A DNA stretch of 64,000 nt from positions 1-64,000 of the IMG/VR virus record IMGVR_UViG_3300042302_000394, one strand, 5' to 3'. The position numbers and the translations under genes were made by a program. Under the pieces are notes generated by a model, which saw nothing but the letters and a program-made list of their open reading frames with translations, was not told the DNA's origin and made no database searches. Each line of letters begins with the position of its first letter. Within the stretch, counting starts at the first letter, position 1. The stretch comes from a virus. Of the stretch, positions 35,870 through 44,049 are shown piece after piece.

Positions 35870-36805
35870 TTACACGATTGTACGGAAATAGTCAATGGTT
35901 CTAACAAGTCCTTGTTCCAAATTGATTTTAGGTTCCCAATCGAGCATAGACTTTGCTACTGAAATATCCGGACGACGTTGCTTTGGATCGTCTTGAGGCA
36001 AAGGCATTTGAAGGATTTGGCTCTTGCTTCCGGTAAGTTCAATAACTTTATGTGCTAATTCCCACATGGTAAACTCTCCTGGATTGCCAGTATTGACAGG
36101 CCCGATAAAATTATCGTCGGTGTGGTTCATCATTGCCTGCATAGCATCCAAAAGATCATCAACATAGCAGAAACTACGAGTTTGCATACCATCACCGTAG
36201 ATAGTAATGTCTTTGCCTTGTAGTGCTTGAACGATGAAATTACTAACTACTCTGCCATCATTTTGAGCCATTCTTGGGCCATAAGTGTTGAAAATACGAA
36301 CAATTTTGGCCTTAACATCGTGAGTACGGTAGTAGTCCATAAACAGTGTTTCTGCGGCACGTTTACCCTCATCGTAGCAACTACGGATACCAATTGGATT
36401 TACATTGCCCCAATATGATTCCGGTTGTGGATGTACAGTTGGGTCACCGTAGCATTCACTGGTACTTGCCTGTAGAATCTTAGCACCAGTACGTTTGGCC
36501 AAACCTAGCATATTGTAGGCACCTAGCACACTGGTTTTCATTGTTTGGATAGGATCCCATTGATAATAATATGGACTTGCAGGGCAAGCCAAATTATAAA
36601 TCTCATCAACTTCTACATATAATGGAAAGCAAACATCTTGTCGGATGACTTCAAAATTCTTGTTATCTAATAAATGAGCAATATTGTTTTTGCTACCTGT
36701 AAAATAATTGTCCACACAAAGAACATGGTGTCCTTCGTTGACAAGCCGATCACATAAATGTGAACCTAAAAATCCTGCGCCGCCTGTTACTAATACTTTT
36801 TTCAT
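35870..36805 (-). CDS. uxs: UDP-glucuronate decarboxylase (UDP-xylose synthase)
   Basis: 311-residue short-chain dehydrogenase/reductase. NAD motif GGAGFLGSH at ~8-16; catalytic Ser/Thr region STSECYGD (~115-122); YDEGK (~143-147) is the YxxxK pair. The signature runs [41 protein letters not shown] and RSFCYVDD are specific for UXS. It converts UDP-glucuronate to UDP-xylose with release of CO2. A truncated UDP-sugar dehydrogenase that would make UDP-glucuronate is at 49798. One residue is unusual: SECYGD instead of SEVYGD. ATGA overlap with the upstream cytidylyltransferase. Confidence 0.94.
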   Translation of the reverse strand: MKKVLVTGGAGFLGSHLCDRLVNEGHHVLCVDNYFTGSKNNIAHLLDNKNFEVIRQDVCFPLYVEVDEIYNLACPASPYYYQWDPIQTMKTSVLGAYNMLGLAKRTGAKILQASTSECYGDPTVHPQPESYWGNVNPIGIRSCYDEGKRAAETLFMDYYRTHDVKAKIVRIFNTYGPRMAQNDGRVVSNFIVQALQGKDITIYGDGMQTRSFCYVDDLLDAMQAMMNHTDDNFIGPVNTGNPGEFTMWELAHKVIELTGSKSQILQMPLPQDDPKQRRPDISVAKSMLDWEPKINLEQGLVRTIDYFRTIV

Positions 36806-37284
36806 TTGTTTCCTTTAATTAAATTAGGTGAGTACTGTGGCAATACATTACTAACTTCTGTTTCTTTTTTATTTTCTAGTTTAACGGTTCTATCTCTAAG
36901 TTCGCTAGAACTATAAACATGTTCTCTTTTATGATAGTGTAATTCTATACCGTTGTCAATACACCATTGCTTGCCTGTAAAATCTCTATTTAGATATTCG
37001 TCACTGAGAAACCGAATATGAATAGTCTGTGTCTTAAGTAATTGTAACAGATCGAATTCGGTTTCGTATATTAAAATTTCATCCACATATTTGCAGGCCT
37101 GTAATTGCACATATCTTTCATAGGCACTTTGAACAGGTTTATTTTTAACTCCAGGTCTATCTATTGAAGGATCAATTTGAAGTGCAACAACAAGATAATC
37201 GCATAACTGTTTCTCCATTTTAAGCATGGTTACATGACCTGCATGTAACAGATCAAAACTACTACAGTTAAATCCTATCTTCAT
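36802..37284 (-). CDS. Cytidylyltransferase-like nucleotidyltransferase, copy 2
   Basis: 160 residues, paralogue of the 24519 protein: [42 protein letters not shown] correspond residue for residue to motifs of the other copy. HxGH and S-S-S/E-x-R sites are intact. ATGA overlaps on both sides (uxs downstream, 44-residue gene upstream), so it is expressed with UXS. It may build an activated sugar or lipid head group for capsule-like modification. Confidence 0.87.
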   Translation of the reverse strand: MKIGFNCSSFDLLHAGHVTMLKMEKQLCDYLVVALQIDPSIDRPGVKNKPVQSAYERYVQLQACKYVDEILIYETEFDLLQLLKTQTIHIRFLSDEYLNRDFTGKQWCIDNGIELHYHKREHVYSSSELRDRTVKLENKKETEVSNVLPQYSPNLIKGNK

Positions 37285-37415
37285 TCTGCGTCCTTTGGCG
37301 CTACAATTCCATATTGTTCATACATCCATTTAATAAATCTTTCAATTTCTTTACTTGGGTATGGATACGCTTTGTATGCTATGGTTACTCTTTCTAACCA
37401 ATCTTTATCTGTCAT
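37281..37415 (-). CDS. Small hypothetical, 44 aa
   Basis: ATG at 37415, 44 codons (MTDKDWLERVTIAYKAYPYP...). Helical, no motif recognised. ATGA overlap with the cytidylyltransferase and 1 nt from the 57-residue gene upstream supports translation. Confidence 0.65.
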   Translation of the reverse strand: MTDKDWLERVTIAYKAYPYPSKEIERFIKWMYEQYGIVAPKDAE

Positions 37416-37416
37416 G

Positions 37417-37590
37417 TTAGTTCCAGTGCCTTAATACACCTGCTACTATAAAGCAGTTTGTTATTATGTATGATAGCACAATAAATGTGCGAAAGCAAGC
37501 AATTAGATCTGATTCCGAATCTGTATTGCCTGCTTTTTCTCCAAGGGCCTTAGCCCATAGTCTCCAAATGTTACGCAAATAGGTCTTCAT
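37417..37590 (-). CDS. Small membrane protein, 57 aa
   Basis: ATG at 37590 (MKTYLRNIWRLWAKALGEKAG), overlapping the QueD 3' end by 20 nt. Basic amphipathic start, then one membrane helix (TFIVLSYIITNCFIVAGVL, ~33-51). A longer start at 37734 is rejected because it lies deep in queD. Common type of small T4-like phage membrane protein. Confidence 0.72.
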   Translation of the reverse strand: MKTYLRNIWRLWAKALGEKAGNTDSESDLIACFRTFIVLSYIITNCFIVAGVLRHWN

Positions 37591-38077
37591 TCCATTCACG
37601 ATGTCCTTCACGGAACGCCATATTGGCCTGTGTTTCGCGTACTTCCACACGATAGCACCAAAGTCTTGCCGCTTCGCCCGGTCCCCACATCTCTGGAATG
37701 TAAACGCCGTTGACATATTTGTAGAGCATGTCACTTAATGCTTCACAACCGAGTGCTGGTAGAATGACAATCTTAGCCATGTTCTTTTCTTGTAGCATTT
37801 TGAATACTTCCATTTGAGGATCGTCTTGTGCAACAATTAAAGTATGATCGAATTGATCCTCTAATGTTTTCTTTAGTTCTTTTAAACCACCATAGTCAGC
37901 CGCCCAATTGCGGACATCTAGGTCGTTGGTGCCAAAGTAGAATTTCATGCTAAATGAATAGCCGTGAATTAGATTACAATGACTATCACTGCGCCATTGG
38001 CGGTATGCACAGGGAAATGCATCGTGATATTCTTTTGTGCTTGTGTACTTGTATAGTACGGGTTGTAGATTTGCCAT
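37571..38077 (-). CDS. queD: QueD-like 6-carboxytetrahydropterin synthase
   Basis: 168 residues. FPCAYRQWRSDSHCNLIHGYS (shortened here) shows the subfamily with HGY in place of the usual HGH zinc pair; DHTLIV and LGCEALSDMLY and WCYRVEVRETQAN agree with the QueD/PTPS fold. It makes the pterin intermediate of 7-deazaguanine from dihydroneopterin triphosphate supplied by FolE. FolE (49050) and a QueC-like gene (2076) are in the window. A ~100-nt leader with a good ribosome-binding site (AAGGAG) precedes it. Confidence 0.85.
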   Translation of the reverse strand: MANLQPVLYKYTSTKEYHDAFPCAYRQWRSDSHCNLIHGYSFSMKFYFGTNDLDVRNWAADYGGLKELKKTLEDQFDHTLIVAQDDPQMEVFKMLQEKNMAKIVILPALGCEALSDMLYKYVNGVYIPEMWGPGEAARLWCYRVEVRETQANMAFREGHREWNEDLFA

Positions 38078-38177
38078 CTCTAGTCTCCTTTGTAAGGTAG
38101 CAAGTTTGACGACATGCAGAGTTTATAAAGCGGGATGAATGTGCGTGAAAGTCCGCTGCCTACTATTTATTATAGGC
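38078..38177. other. Leader region before queD, 100 nt
   Basis: Non-coding. Reads TAATAAATA then a GC-richer stretch with GCAG...CTGC and GCGG...CCGC arms, followed by AAGGAG 11 nt before queD. Possible structured leader; no known riboswitch family identified with confidence. Confidence 0.35.
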
Positions 38178-38762
38178 TTATCGACGTGAAACAATTTTGT
38201 CGCAAAGACCATAAGCCAGTGCTTCATCTGCGCTCATAAATGTATCTCGATCCATATCACGCTCAAAATCGGCATAGCTTTTACCGGCGGTATTGTGTTC
38301 AACATACAATTTGGTTAACATGGTTTTCATTTGTGTGATTTCTTTGTATTGAATTTCAATATCACTCTGCATACCACGAGCACCACCACTAGGCTGATGA
38401 ATCATGTGACGAGCATGTGGCAACATAAAACGTTTACCTGGATGTCCTGCCTGTGCTAGGAAACTACCCATTGAACAAGCCTGACCCATAACATAGGTAC
38501 ACACATTTGGTTTGACAAACTGCATAACGTCATAGATAGCCATGCCACTTGTAATTACACCGCCTGGACTATTAATGTAAAAGTGAATATCCTTTTCGCT
38601 GTCTGAACTTTCCAAATGTAGGATCTGTGCTACAATTAGATTACTACTGTGATCATCGACTGGTCCATTCAAGAACACAATACGCTCATTAAGCAAGCGG
38701 CTAAAAATATCAAAGGCTCTTTCGCCTTGTCCGGTCTTCTCGACCACCATTGGTACTAACAT
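38178..38762 (-). CDS. clpP: ClpP protease subunit
   Basis: 194-residue serine protease forming the ClpP tetradecamer. Catalytic Ser in [10 protein letters not shown] (~94), His in [10 protein letters not shown] (~119), Asp in the [12 protein letters not shown] region (~168). [17 protein letters not shown] (~62-78) is the substrate-binding strand, and N-terminal LVPMVVEK matches. The gene overlaps its upstream neighbour by one base. It pairs with ClpA at 13782, forming a possible phage ClpAP. Confidence 0.95.
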   Translation of the reverse strand: MLVPMVVEKTGQGERAFDIFSRLLNERIVFLNGPVDDHSSNLIVAQILHLESSDSEKDIHFYINSPGGVITSGMAIYDVMQFVKPNVCTYVMGQACSMGSFLAQAGHPGKRFMLPHARHMIHQPSGGARGMQSDIEIQYKEITQMKTMLTKLYVEHNTAGKSYADFERDMDRDTFMSADEALAYGLCDKIVSRR

Positions 38763-39187
38763 TATTTGTATGCCTTATCAAGTGTTGTATTAGTCAGGCC
38801 AGCAATGACCTGGAAATTGTCCCACGCTTTTTTCACTGCGGGATTGCGATCTAGTTCTTCACTAGGTAAAACTGTTTCGAGCCATATTTCTGATCGACGA
38901 GCAGGATGTCTGCCAAACTTGCGAGGTTGGTGCAGTTTTCCATCTTCCCACAACATGATGCTGACACTACGGAACTTGTCCTCGTCGTCTTTATTGTTAA
39001 AGTCATAGTGACTCCACTCGGCATGGCTTGCACCTCCGAGGCAGTAGCCTTCCCAGATACCTGACCATTGTAGGTCATCTCGCGGGTCAAAATCTGTACG
39101 AGTAATTACTACCAGTACATCTTCTATGTCTACACGTTCTTCAACAATATCAAGAACGCAACGACTGTAACTTAGACCGACTTTCAT
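38762..39187 (-). CDS. Conserved phage hypothetical, 141 aa
   Basis: Beta-rich soluble protein; segments [20 protein letters not shown] and [14 protein letters not shown]. No domain recognised. It overlaps clpP by one base, so it is co-translated with it and could be an adaptor or substrate selector for ClpP, though this is inferred only from context. Confidence 0.7.
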   Translation of the reverse strand: MKVGLSYSRCVLDIVEERVDIEDVLVVITRTDFDPRDDLQWSGIWEGYCLGGASHAEWSHYDFNNKDDEDKFRSVSIMLWEDGKLHQPRKFGRHPARRSEIWLETVLPSEELDRNPAVKKAWDNFQVIAGLTNTTLDKAYK

Positions 39188-39393
39188 TCTTTAACTCCGA
39201 AATATTGTTTCATGTACCACCCTACAGATACACTAGGATCGTATTGCTCGTATCCCTGTTCTTTCAATTCACCAATCTGAGCACATTTGCAAATAATCAA
39301 TTCGGCAAACTTTTCGGCGTGTTCGATGCCCATCCATTTACCGCTCGTATCAGTTCCAGCCTGTTTCATAAGTGTTTCAATTTGTTCTCTCAT
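39184..39393 (-). CDS. Conserved small phage protein, 69 aa
   Basis: Acidic-basic helical protein with IEHAEKFAELIICKC and VSVGWYMKQYFGV. Frequently occurs in T4-type aquatic phages as a small unknown. ATGA overlap with its neighbours on both sides. Confidence 0.7.
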   Translation of the reverse strand: MREQIETLMKQAGTDTSGKWMGIEHAEKFAELIICKCAQIGELKEQGYEQYDPSVSVGWYMKQYFGVKE

Positions 39394-39815
39394 TCTTTAA
39401 ATCTTTCTGCATAACGGGCATCTGATTCTGCCCTGTGTGTAGGACACAATGTTTTAATCCAACCTTTACCACCTGCTGTGCCAGGAGCACCGCAAGTTTC
39501 ACAACTCTTGTCAGCCCATGCTTCTGCCATACGTACCATACCACTAATTTGATCGTCGCCACCTTGATAGTAGAACCGCAATCCGCCAAACTTTTCTTTG
39601 ATCTGTTCTACTACTACCTGTTCAATAACAGGGCGAGTTTCGCGGTTCTTATTCCACCAGTCAGTGTGGCTTTGGATATTGGCACATAGGCTTTCGATAA
39701 TAGGCCACCATCCTTCACCTACAGCAAACCCACCGTAGGATTGTGAGAACATCTTTGGATACTTCTCTTCCATGCTTTTGGCAAATGCTTCGTACTTGTC
39801 TATATCACGATTCAT
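39390..39815 (-). CDS. Conserved phage protein with C-terminal zinc-finger-like site, 141 aa
   Basis: N-terminal ~80 residues are an alpha/beta domain (YPKMFSQSYGGFAVGEGWW, KEKFGGLRFYYQGG), then CETCGAPGTAGGKGW and TLCPTH form a possible CxxC...CxxH zinc site. Widespread phage family with no known function. Overlaps the 39805 gene by 11 nt. Confidence 0.75.
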   Translation of the reverse strand: MNRDIDKYEAFAKSMEEKYPKMFSQSYGGFAVGEGWWPIIESLCANIQSHTDWWNKNRETRPVIEQVVVEQIKEKFGGLRFYYQGGDDQISGMVRMAEAWADKSCETCGAPGTAGGKGWIKTLCPTHRAESDARYAERFKE

Positions 39816-40050
39816 TTTCTTTATCCTGTTCGTAGGCTTTTACCATTCGATATAACGGTTCCATGCGTTCAGAAAATACATCGGGGCAATTTTCAGCAGC
39901 TCGTTTCATATCCCACGCACTGGGATAATGTCTAAGACAATACCTAGCATTATCCTTAATGGCTTTAGGAACTCGAGGAGTATTAAGAATTTCTACTAAA
40001 AACTCTTGAGTCCTTACTACTGCTCGATATCTTTCATCAGGTAATGTCAC
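39805..40050 (-). CDS. BPSL0761-type small protein, 81 aa
   Basis: Starts MTLPDERYRAVVRTQEFLVE, with TPRVPKAI and CLRHYPSAWDM: matches the BPSL0761 protein family found in bacteria and phages. Function unknown. Overlaps the next upstream gene by 14 nt. Confidence 0.78.
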   Translation of the reverse strand: MTLPDERYRAVVRTQEFLVEILNTPRVPKAIKDNARYCLRHYPSAWDMKRAAENCPDVFSERMEPLYRMVKAYEQDKENES

Positions 40051-40600
40051 GACTGGCCTTCCATTGATCGGCCTTGTCCTTCATACCTTCTGGGTCACGC
40101 TTGTAGTCTTCAAGCACTGCTCGAAGAGCTTCTTCTATGAACTGGTTAAATGTCATATCACGTTCGTGTGCTAGCTTCATATATTTTAACAGCTCTTCGT
40201 CTGTAAAGTCTACAGGAACACTAACACGAGTATCATAATCCTCGCCTGCGGCAATGGCCAGAGCCTTTTGCATAAAGTCGTCATCGGCCTCGAGATCTAC
40301 ATAGTTGACATCTTCCCAGGCCTCATCCGGCACCCTGCGATTAGCAGTTTCTTTTGCATGAGCCGAGGCATAGTCGGAATTGATCATACGGTAGGCTCGA
40401 CCGTTACGGAAGTCGTGTGCCTCTACTTGATAAACTTCTTGAGTCTTAGTATCAAAGGTGATAGTAAAACTATGACCCTCTTGGTCACCATTCCAACTGT
40501 CGAGTTGATACACGTCATCTCCAAAACACCTCCACCCATAGGTGCTACCTTCGGTAATACGGTAATCGACAAGTTCCATCCATTCTTTAACTGTTAGCAT
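40037..40600 (-). CDS. Phage hypothetical with ribbon-helix-helix-like C-terminus, 187 aa
   Basis: The N-terminal ~100 residues are a beta domain (YGWRCFGDDVYQLDSW). The C-terminal part reads TRVSVPVDFTDEELLKYMKLA then MTFNQFIEEALRAVLE, a strand-helix-helix arrangement like RHH transcription regulators. May be an autoregulator of the operon. Overlaps both neighbours. Confidence 0.72.
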   Translation of the reverse strand: MLTVKEWMELVDYRITEGSTYGWRCFGDDVYQLDSWNGDQEGHSFTITFDTKTQEVYQVEAHDFRNGRAYRMINSDYASAHAKETANRRVPDEAWEDVNYVDLEADDDFMQKALAIAAGEDYDTRVSVPVDFTDEELLKYMKLAHERDMTFNQFIEEALRAVLEDYKRDPEGMKDKADQWKASRDIT

Positions 40601-41057
40601 TTTGCGGTTCCTTAGTTAGTTCGCACATTAAAATAAAATGTTCGTAGGCTTTACGAACTGCTTCATTAGAGTATAGCATCTTTGCTTCTTCTTGTAAAGC
40701 CTTTACACCAGCTTCGGCAATTTCTCTGGCACTGGGGATTTCCACATAGTAGCGGTCGTCACCGAATGCCTTGGCCATTGCTTCCCAAGCCTTCTTCTGC
40801 TTTTCAGTAATGGGCCTATTGTGTGGGCGCATCTCGCTAGCCTGCACCACTGCCTTACTAATAGCATCTTCAGCCACTCGGCTGGCCGCAATCAGCCCTG
40901 CATAATCCGGGTTGATATTAAAGCGGCGACTAGTGCCCCCAGGATAACACATAACCAAATGAGTACCCTTCGTATAACTATCCATAAAATCGCTGTCGTA
41001 CTCGGCGACAGGAACATATCTGCGGCCCTTTTTCTCATAGTATATCTTCTTGGTCAT
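40587..41057 (-). CDS. Conserved phage hypothetical, 156 aa
   Basis: ATG at 41057 (MTKKIYYEKKGRRYVPVAEY) preferred over 41198, which would sit inside the 41035 gene. N-terminal basic stretch, then VMCYPGGTSRRF, and a long helical C-terminal half. Family recurrent in T4-like phages. Unknown function. Confidence 0.72.
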   Translation of the reverse strand: MTKKIYYEKKGRRYVPVAEYDSDFMDSYTKGTHLVMCYPGGTSRRFNINPDYAGLIAASRVAEDAISKAVVQASEMRPHNRPITEKQKKAWEAMAKAFGDDRYYVEIPSAREIAEAGVKALQEEAKMLYSNEAVRKAYEHFILMCELTKEPQNANS

Positions 41058-41349
41058 TTTGTAATCCGTTGCTGTGTCGGTCTGTAGTTTTTTCAACATC
41101 TTGGAATAGACGTTTTTCTTGTGCTGTAAGACTGTCTTTGTGGATATGTCGAGGATTCCCGCACATAGCACAACCTGGTCTGCCACAATCCATTGCATGA
41201 TGCTTGGCCAAACGATGTGGCTCTTTTAGCACTTTGTTTTCATCAGCAAATGAATTGTGTTGTTTGGCAATTTTAAGTTGCTTCTTTACTGCTGTTTCAT
41301 CTTTAAAACGTCTGCGGCTATTCAAATACTTTGCTTGTTCATTGGCCAT
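41035..41349 (-). CDS. Conserved phage protein with cysteine cluster, 104 aa
   Basis: Starts MANEQAKYLNSRRRF; near residues 53-65 DCGRPGCAMCGNPRH is a cysteine-rich site that probably binds zinc, followed by LTAQEKRLFQDVE. Basic. Overlaps the following gene by 23 nt. Function unknown. Confidence 0.75.
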   Translation of the reverse strand: MANEQAKYLNSRRRFKDETAVKKQLKIAKQHNSFADENKVLKEPHRLAKHHAMDCGRPGCAMCGNPRHIHKDSLTAQEKRLFQDVEKTTDRHSNGLQNDQEDIL

Positions 41350-41358
41350 TATAACCTC

Positions 41359-41559
41359 TTATGTTGTTATTTTAGAAGATTGACGTTTTCGGCACTCCTC
41401 TCTAACCTTAGGAGGAATATCGGGATGCCATTCTGCCATTCCGCAGTCATATACTCGTTGCTGAGGTAAACTGTTTCCAAAAACTATAAGTCCAAACATT
41501 GCTAGAGATAACCCTACAACGATCATAGACAATCCGATCATTTGTAGAGTTTGCTTCAT
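41359..41559 (-). CDS. Small membrane protein with exported tail, 66 aa
   Basis: One hydrophobic helix (MIGLSMIVVGLSLAMFGLIV, residues ~7-26) followed by a Cys-containing hydrophilic domain (VYDCGMAEWHPDIPP, EECRKRQS). Likely bitopic inner-membrane. ATGA overlap with the gene upstream. Type common in T4-like aquatic phages. Confidence 0.73.
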   Translation of the reverse strand: MKQTLQMIGLSMIVVGLSLAMFGLIVFGNSLPQQRVYDCGMAEWHPDIPPKVREECRKRQSSKITT

Positions 41560-42776
41560 TTGTATACCTTTAGGATAACAGTATCTTCACTGAACCGGCC
41601 GTTGAGTTGAGTCTCTGTAGTTTTAACACTCTTAGCAAACCAAGTCTCAAAACGCTTCTGTGTATTCTGCTCTTTGAACTCTTTGATCTGCTCTGGCGGC
41701 TTACGCAGGGTCTTCTGAACACTCTTGTCAGTAAAGCCAGTTAGTGTGGTGCCTTTTACACCAAGTCCAACACTGCTGGTAGCAATGTAGTAACCGATCT
41801 TACGAGTCTTTACATTGAACACTGCTACACCACTTGCACCAATAATAGTAGCAGGCGGAGCACTGGTAATGCCAAGTTTAGTGTCGCTCAACATGAACTT
41901 GAGTTTAGCAACAATCTGTTCTGCAGGCTTGACCTTGGCAGCACGAGGCTTCTTCATAACCTTCTGTTCAGCCGCAATCTGCTCACATGCAGCCATAATG
42001 CTTTCGTAGAACTCGATCAGCTTCTTGACATTCTTACGTGGCAGGTGCTTGTAACCCTCACGAAGTTGCTCATCTGCGTTACCGCTAGCCAACTCCATCA
42101 GTTCATCGTGACCTCGCTGGAAGTAACCTTTGATGATACGACTGTGAGCTGCCTTGGCACCCTTGCCTTTGAGCAAGTTCACAACCTTAATGTCTTTAGG
42201 GTTAAACGCTTCTGGGTCTACGATAAAGCTGTCAATGGCTGCATCAATTTCCTCACTCATACCACCTGCGGCTTCACGCAGACGATCTTGAATAGTAGGA
42301 ACATATACATCAGCAGTCTTTACACTTTTAACAGAGTCGTCGCTCTCAACTTCGTCATCCGCACCTTGCTCGATTACTTTGGAAATTTCTTTGCCCAACC
42401 AAGTTGCAGTGTCACGCCCATTGTTAAACCCTGAATGAGTTGATGGCATACCTCGGAGCAAGCAAGCGGCTACTGCACCCATAGTAGTACCACAGCGGCT
42501 GTCTTTAGTATCTTTAAATGCTTTAATAGTAGACTTGTCGTAGCCGTTAGCACCCATCCAGTTAATAACTGAGGGCTTCAATTCTTTAGCAGACTTCTCC
42601 AAACGATACCAAGCCATTGCACCATGGAAGTGACGCATGAATTGATTGTCGCTCCACGATTCTGCACCATCCCACTTTGGGCTATAGTCGCGCTTGGCAT
42701 TCTCACGGATGCTTACGCTAGTGATCTTTTCTTTTTTAACTTTGGGTTTAATCTTAATGCCTGCGACTGTAGCCAT
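41556..42776 (-). CDS. Conserved phage hypothetical, 406 aa
   Basis: A large soluble protein with basic N-terminus, an aromatic WSDNQFMRHFHGAMAWYRLEK region, an acidic linker (QGADDEVESDD) and a long helical middle, ending in a beta-rich domain. No catalytic signature recognised. Often seen in T4-type phages as a conserved unknown of early regions. A consensus sigma70 promoter directly precedes it, so it heads the operon down to 37-38 kb. Confidence 0.75.
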   Translation of the reverse strand: MATVAGIKIKPKVKKEKITSVSIRENAKRDYSPKWDGAESWSDNQFMRHFHGAMAWYRLEKSAKELKPSVINWMGANGYDKSTIKAFKDTKDSRCGTTMGAVAACLLRGMPSTHSGFNNGRDTATWLGKEISKVIEQGADDEVESDDSVKSVKTADVYVPTIQDRLREAAGGMSEEIDAAIDSFIVDPEAFNPKDIKVVNLLKGKGAKAAHSRIIKGYFQRGHDELMELASGNADEQLREGYKHLPRKNVKKLIEFYESIMAACEQIAAEQKVMKKPRAAKVKPAEQIVAKLKFMLSDTKLGITSAPPATIIGASGVAVFNVKTRKIGYYIATSSVGLGVKGTTLTGFTDKSVQKTLRKPPEQIKEFKEQNTQKRFETWFAKSVKTTETQLNGRFSEDTVILKVYK

Positions 42777-42807
42777 TTTGTGCTCCTTGCTGTTTCAGTA
42801 TAGTTAT

Positions 42808-42836
42808 ATTATACAGCCAGAACGGCTGTAAGTCAA
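42808..42836 (-). promoter_or_regulatory. Sigma70 promoter with hairpin in spacer
   Basis: TTGACT (42836-42831), 17-bp spacer, TATAAT (42813-42808). The spacer contains a perfect 7-bp dyad TACAGCC...GGCTGTA (loop 5). The TGA inside the -35 box is the stop codon of the 42833 gene. Confidence 0.85.
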
Positions 42837-43111
42837 GAGTCGGTAATACCAGTTTTGTCCAAATATTCCGAGTATTTCAACAGGAACATAGTACGCTTTG
42901 GCTCGTTGTAAAAGTCCAAATAGATTGACTCTTTTAGATACTTATGTCCAAAATCTGGATCCATCTTCCATACCCTGTGGGTTCTGCTAGTAAAACCTAA
43001 AACCGATTTCATCTTATTTCGAATTAGTAATACACTAGGCGGGTAATCCTGAGCTATTTGATTATAGATTTTAAGCCATTGTGCCTCGGACAACACTATA
43101 GATCTGCTCAT
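42833..43111 (-). CDS. Small hypothetical, 92 aa
   Basis: Helical basic protein (VLSEAQWLKIYNQIAQDYPP, TSRTHRVWKMDP). No domain recognised. Its TGA stop forms part of the -35 box of the next operon; shares one base with the 43111 gene. Confidence 0.68.
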   Translation of the reverse strand: MSRSIVLSEAQWLKIYNQIAQDYPPSVLLIRNKMKSVLGFTSRTHRVWKMDPDFGHKYLKESIYLDFYNEPKRTMFLLKYSEYLDKTGITDS

Positions 43112-43650
43112 TAGAACTCATTATTTTGATCCACGACTATCCAACCAAGTCGTTTTAGGTCTTCTTGAATTTCGGCAGTGACAACACTTTCCGGAACATA
43201 CCCGTTTGGGAAGGCTATGTTTATTTTTGGATCATAATTGTTGTCGTTTCGAATGCCACTACAATACCAATCGATGTAGTCTCCTTCTTGTAGCATATCT
43301 GCCACAATTCCACCAGCACGTCTCCAAGAAGCGCCCCAAGTTTGATTCTTGAGAATGGGCATAACGTCTAACTTTTGGAAGTCATTGTTGCAGATTGCGG
43401 CGTAGAGATTTTGAGCATATACATCACTTGTCCGTACCTTTTCCAAAATCCATTCAGTACTACGGAGATCGTACTCCATGTTATCCTTTTGCCATTCTGG
43501 ATCAACCATATTTTCTTCATCCTGTTGTCGTGCAGATTTGTAAAGATTAAGGTAATCTTCACTCGGCACTTTACCTTCTTCTTCACAGCGTTTTATATAC
43601 CCTTCGGCTTGAAAAGTATGTCGTTCAGGACTGCTTGAAACTTTAGTCAT
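43111..43650 (-). CDS. Conserved phage hypothetical, 179 aa
   Basis: Acidic protein, likely all-alpha at the N-terminus (RHTFQAEGYIKRCEEEG, LYKSARQQDEENM) and a WGASWRRAGGIVADMLQEG segment. No motif recognised. ATGA overlap with the 43647 gene. Confidence 0.7.
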   Translation of the reverse strand: MTKVSSSPERHTFQAEGYIKRCEEEGKVPSEDYLNLYKSARQQDEENMVDPEWQKDNMEYDLRSTEWILEKVRTSDVYAQNLYAAICNNDFQKLDVMPILKNQTWGASWRRAGGIVADMLQEGDYIDWYCSGIRNDNNYDPKINIAFPNGYVPESVVTAEIQEDLKRLGWIVVDQNNEF

Positions 43651-43901
43651 TGCAGATTTCGTTTGTCAGCTTCACCGAAGTCCTCGGCAAACATGCGGAG
43701 TTCTTCATCGCTAAGTTCATCAATAGGGACTGCTTTGTCGAACAATTCTCCACTTTGGATCAGTTGTCCAATTTCAGCCATCAACTCATCGAGCTCTTCC
43801 TGGGAACCTTCAAAGCTGTCGAAACAGCCAGGTGCAAATACAACTTTGAGCTCTTTGCGCTCTTCTGGAGTCATATCTTGAGGAGTTTTCTTTTCAGTCA
43901 T
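43647..43901 (-). CDS. Small acidic hypothetical, 84 aa
   Basis: Very acidic (EELDELMAEIGQLIQSGELFD, ELSDEELRMFAEDFGEAD), probably helical; could be a DNA mimic or inhibitor but nothing proves it. Start overlapped by the zinc-site gene upstream by 8 nt. Confidence 0.7.
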   Translation of the reverse strand: MTEKKTPQDMTPEERKELKVVFAPGCFDSFEGSQEELDELMAEIGQLIQSGELFDKAVPIDELSDEELRMFAEDFGEADKRNLQ

Positions 43902-44049
43902 TATTTTCTTTCGGAGTTAAGGGTCGATTGTTACAATAAAAACATTCACGGTCGTTACAAATATCTTCTAACCATTCATTGCAGGTTTCGCAATAGTGAG
44001 CATCATACTCTTTCGAGTACGATTTTATGCAATCAAGTCCACAGGCCAT
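43894..44049 (-). CDS. Small zinc-binding protein, 51 aa
   Basis: ATG at 44049, 51 codons. MACGLDCIKSY, YCETCNEWL, DICNDRECFYC: four paired cysteines (CxxC, CxxC) plus others, a rubredoxin/zinc-ribbon-like knuckle. It overlaps the 44033 gene by 17 nt and the 43647 gene by 8 nt, supporting real use. Confidence 0.72.
   Translation of the reverse strand: MACGLDCIKSYSKEYDAHYCETCNEWLEDICNDRECFYCNNRPLTPKENND

Noticed and set aside
37591-37734. Upstream extension of the 57-residue membrane protein
   Set aside because: It would lie entirely inside queD and has no start signal; the ATG at 37590 gives a typical membrane peptide.
38078-38177. Calling a preQ1 riboswitch
   Set aside because: The arms are imperfect and no conserved preQ1 core could be aligned by eye; only listed as a candidate leader.
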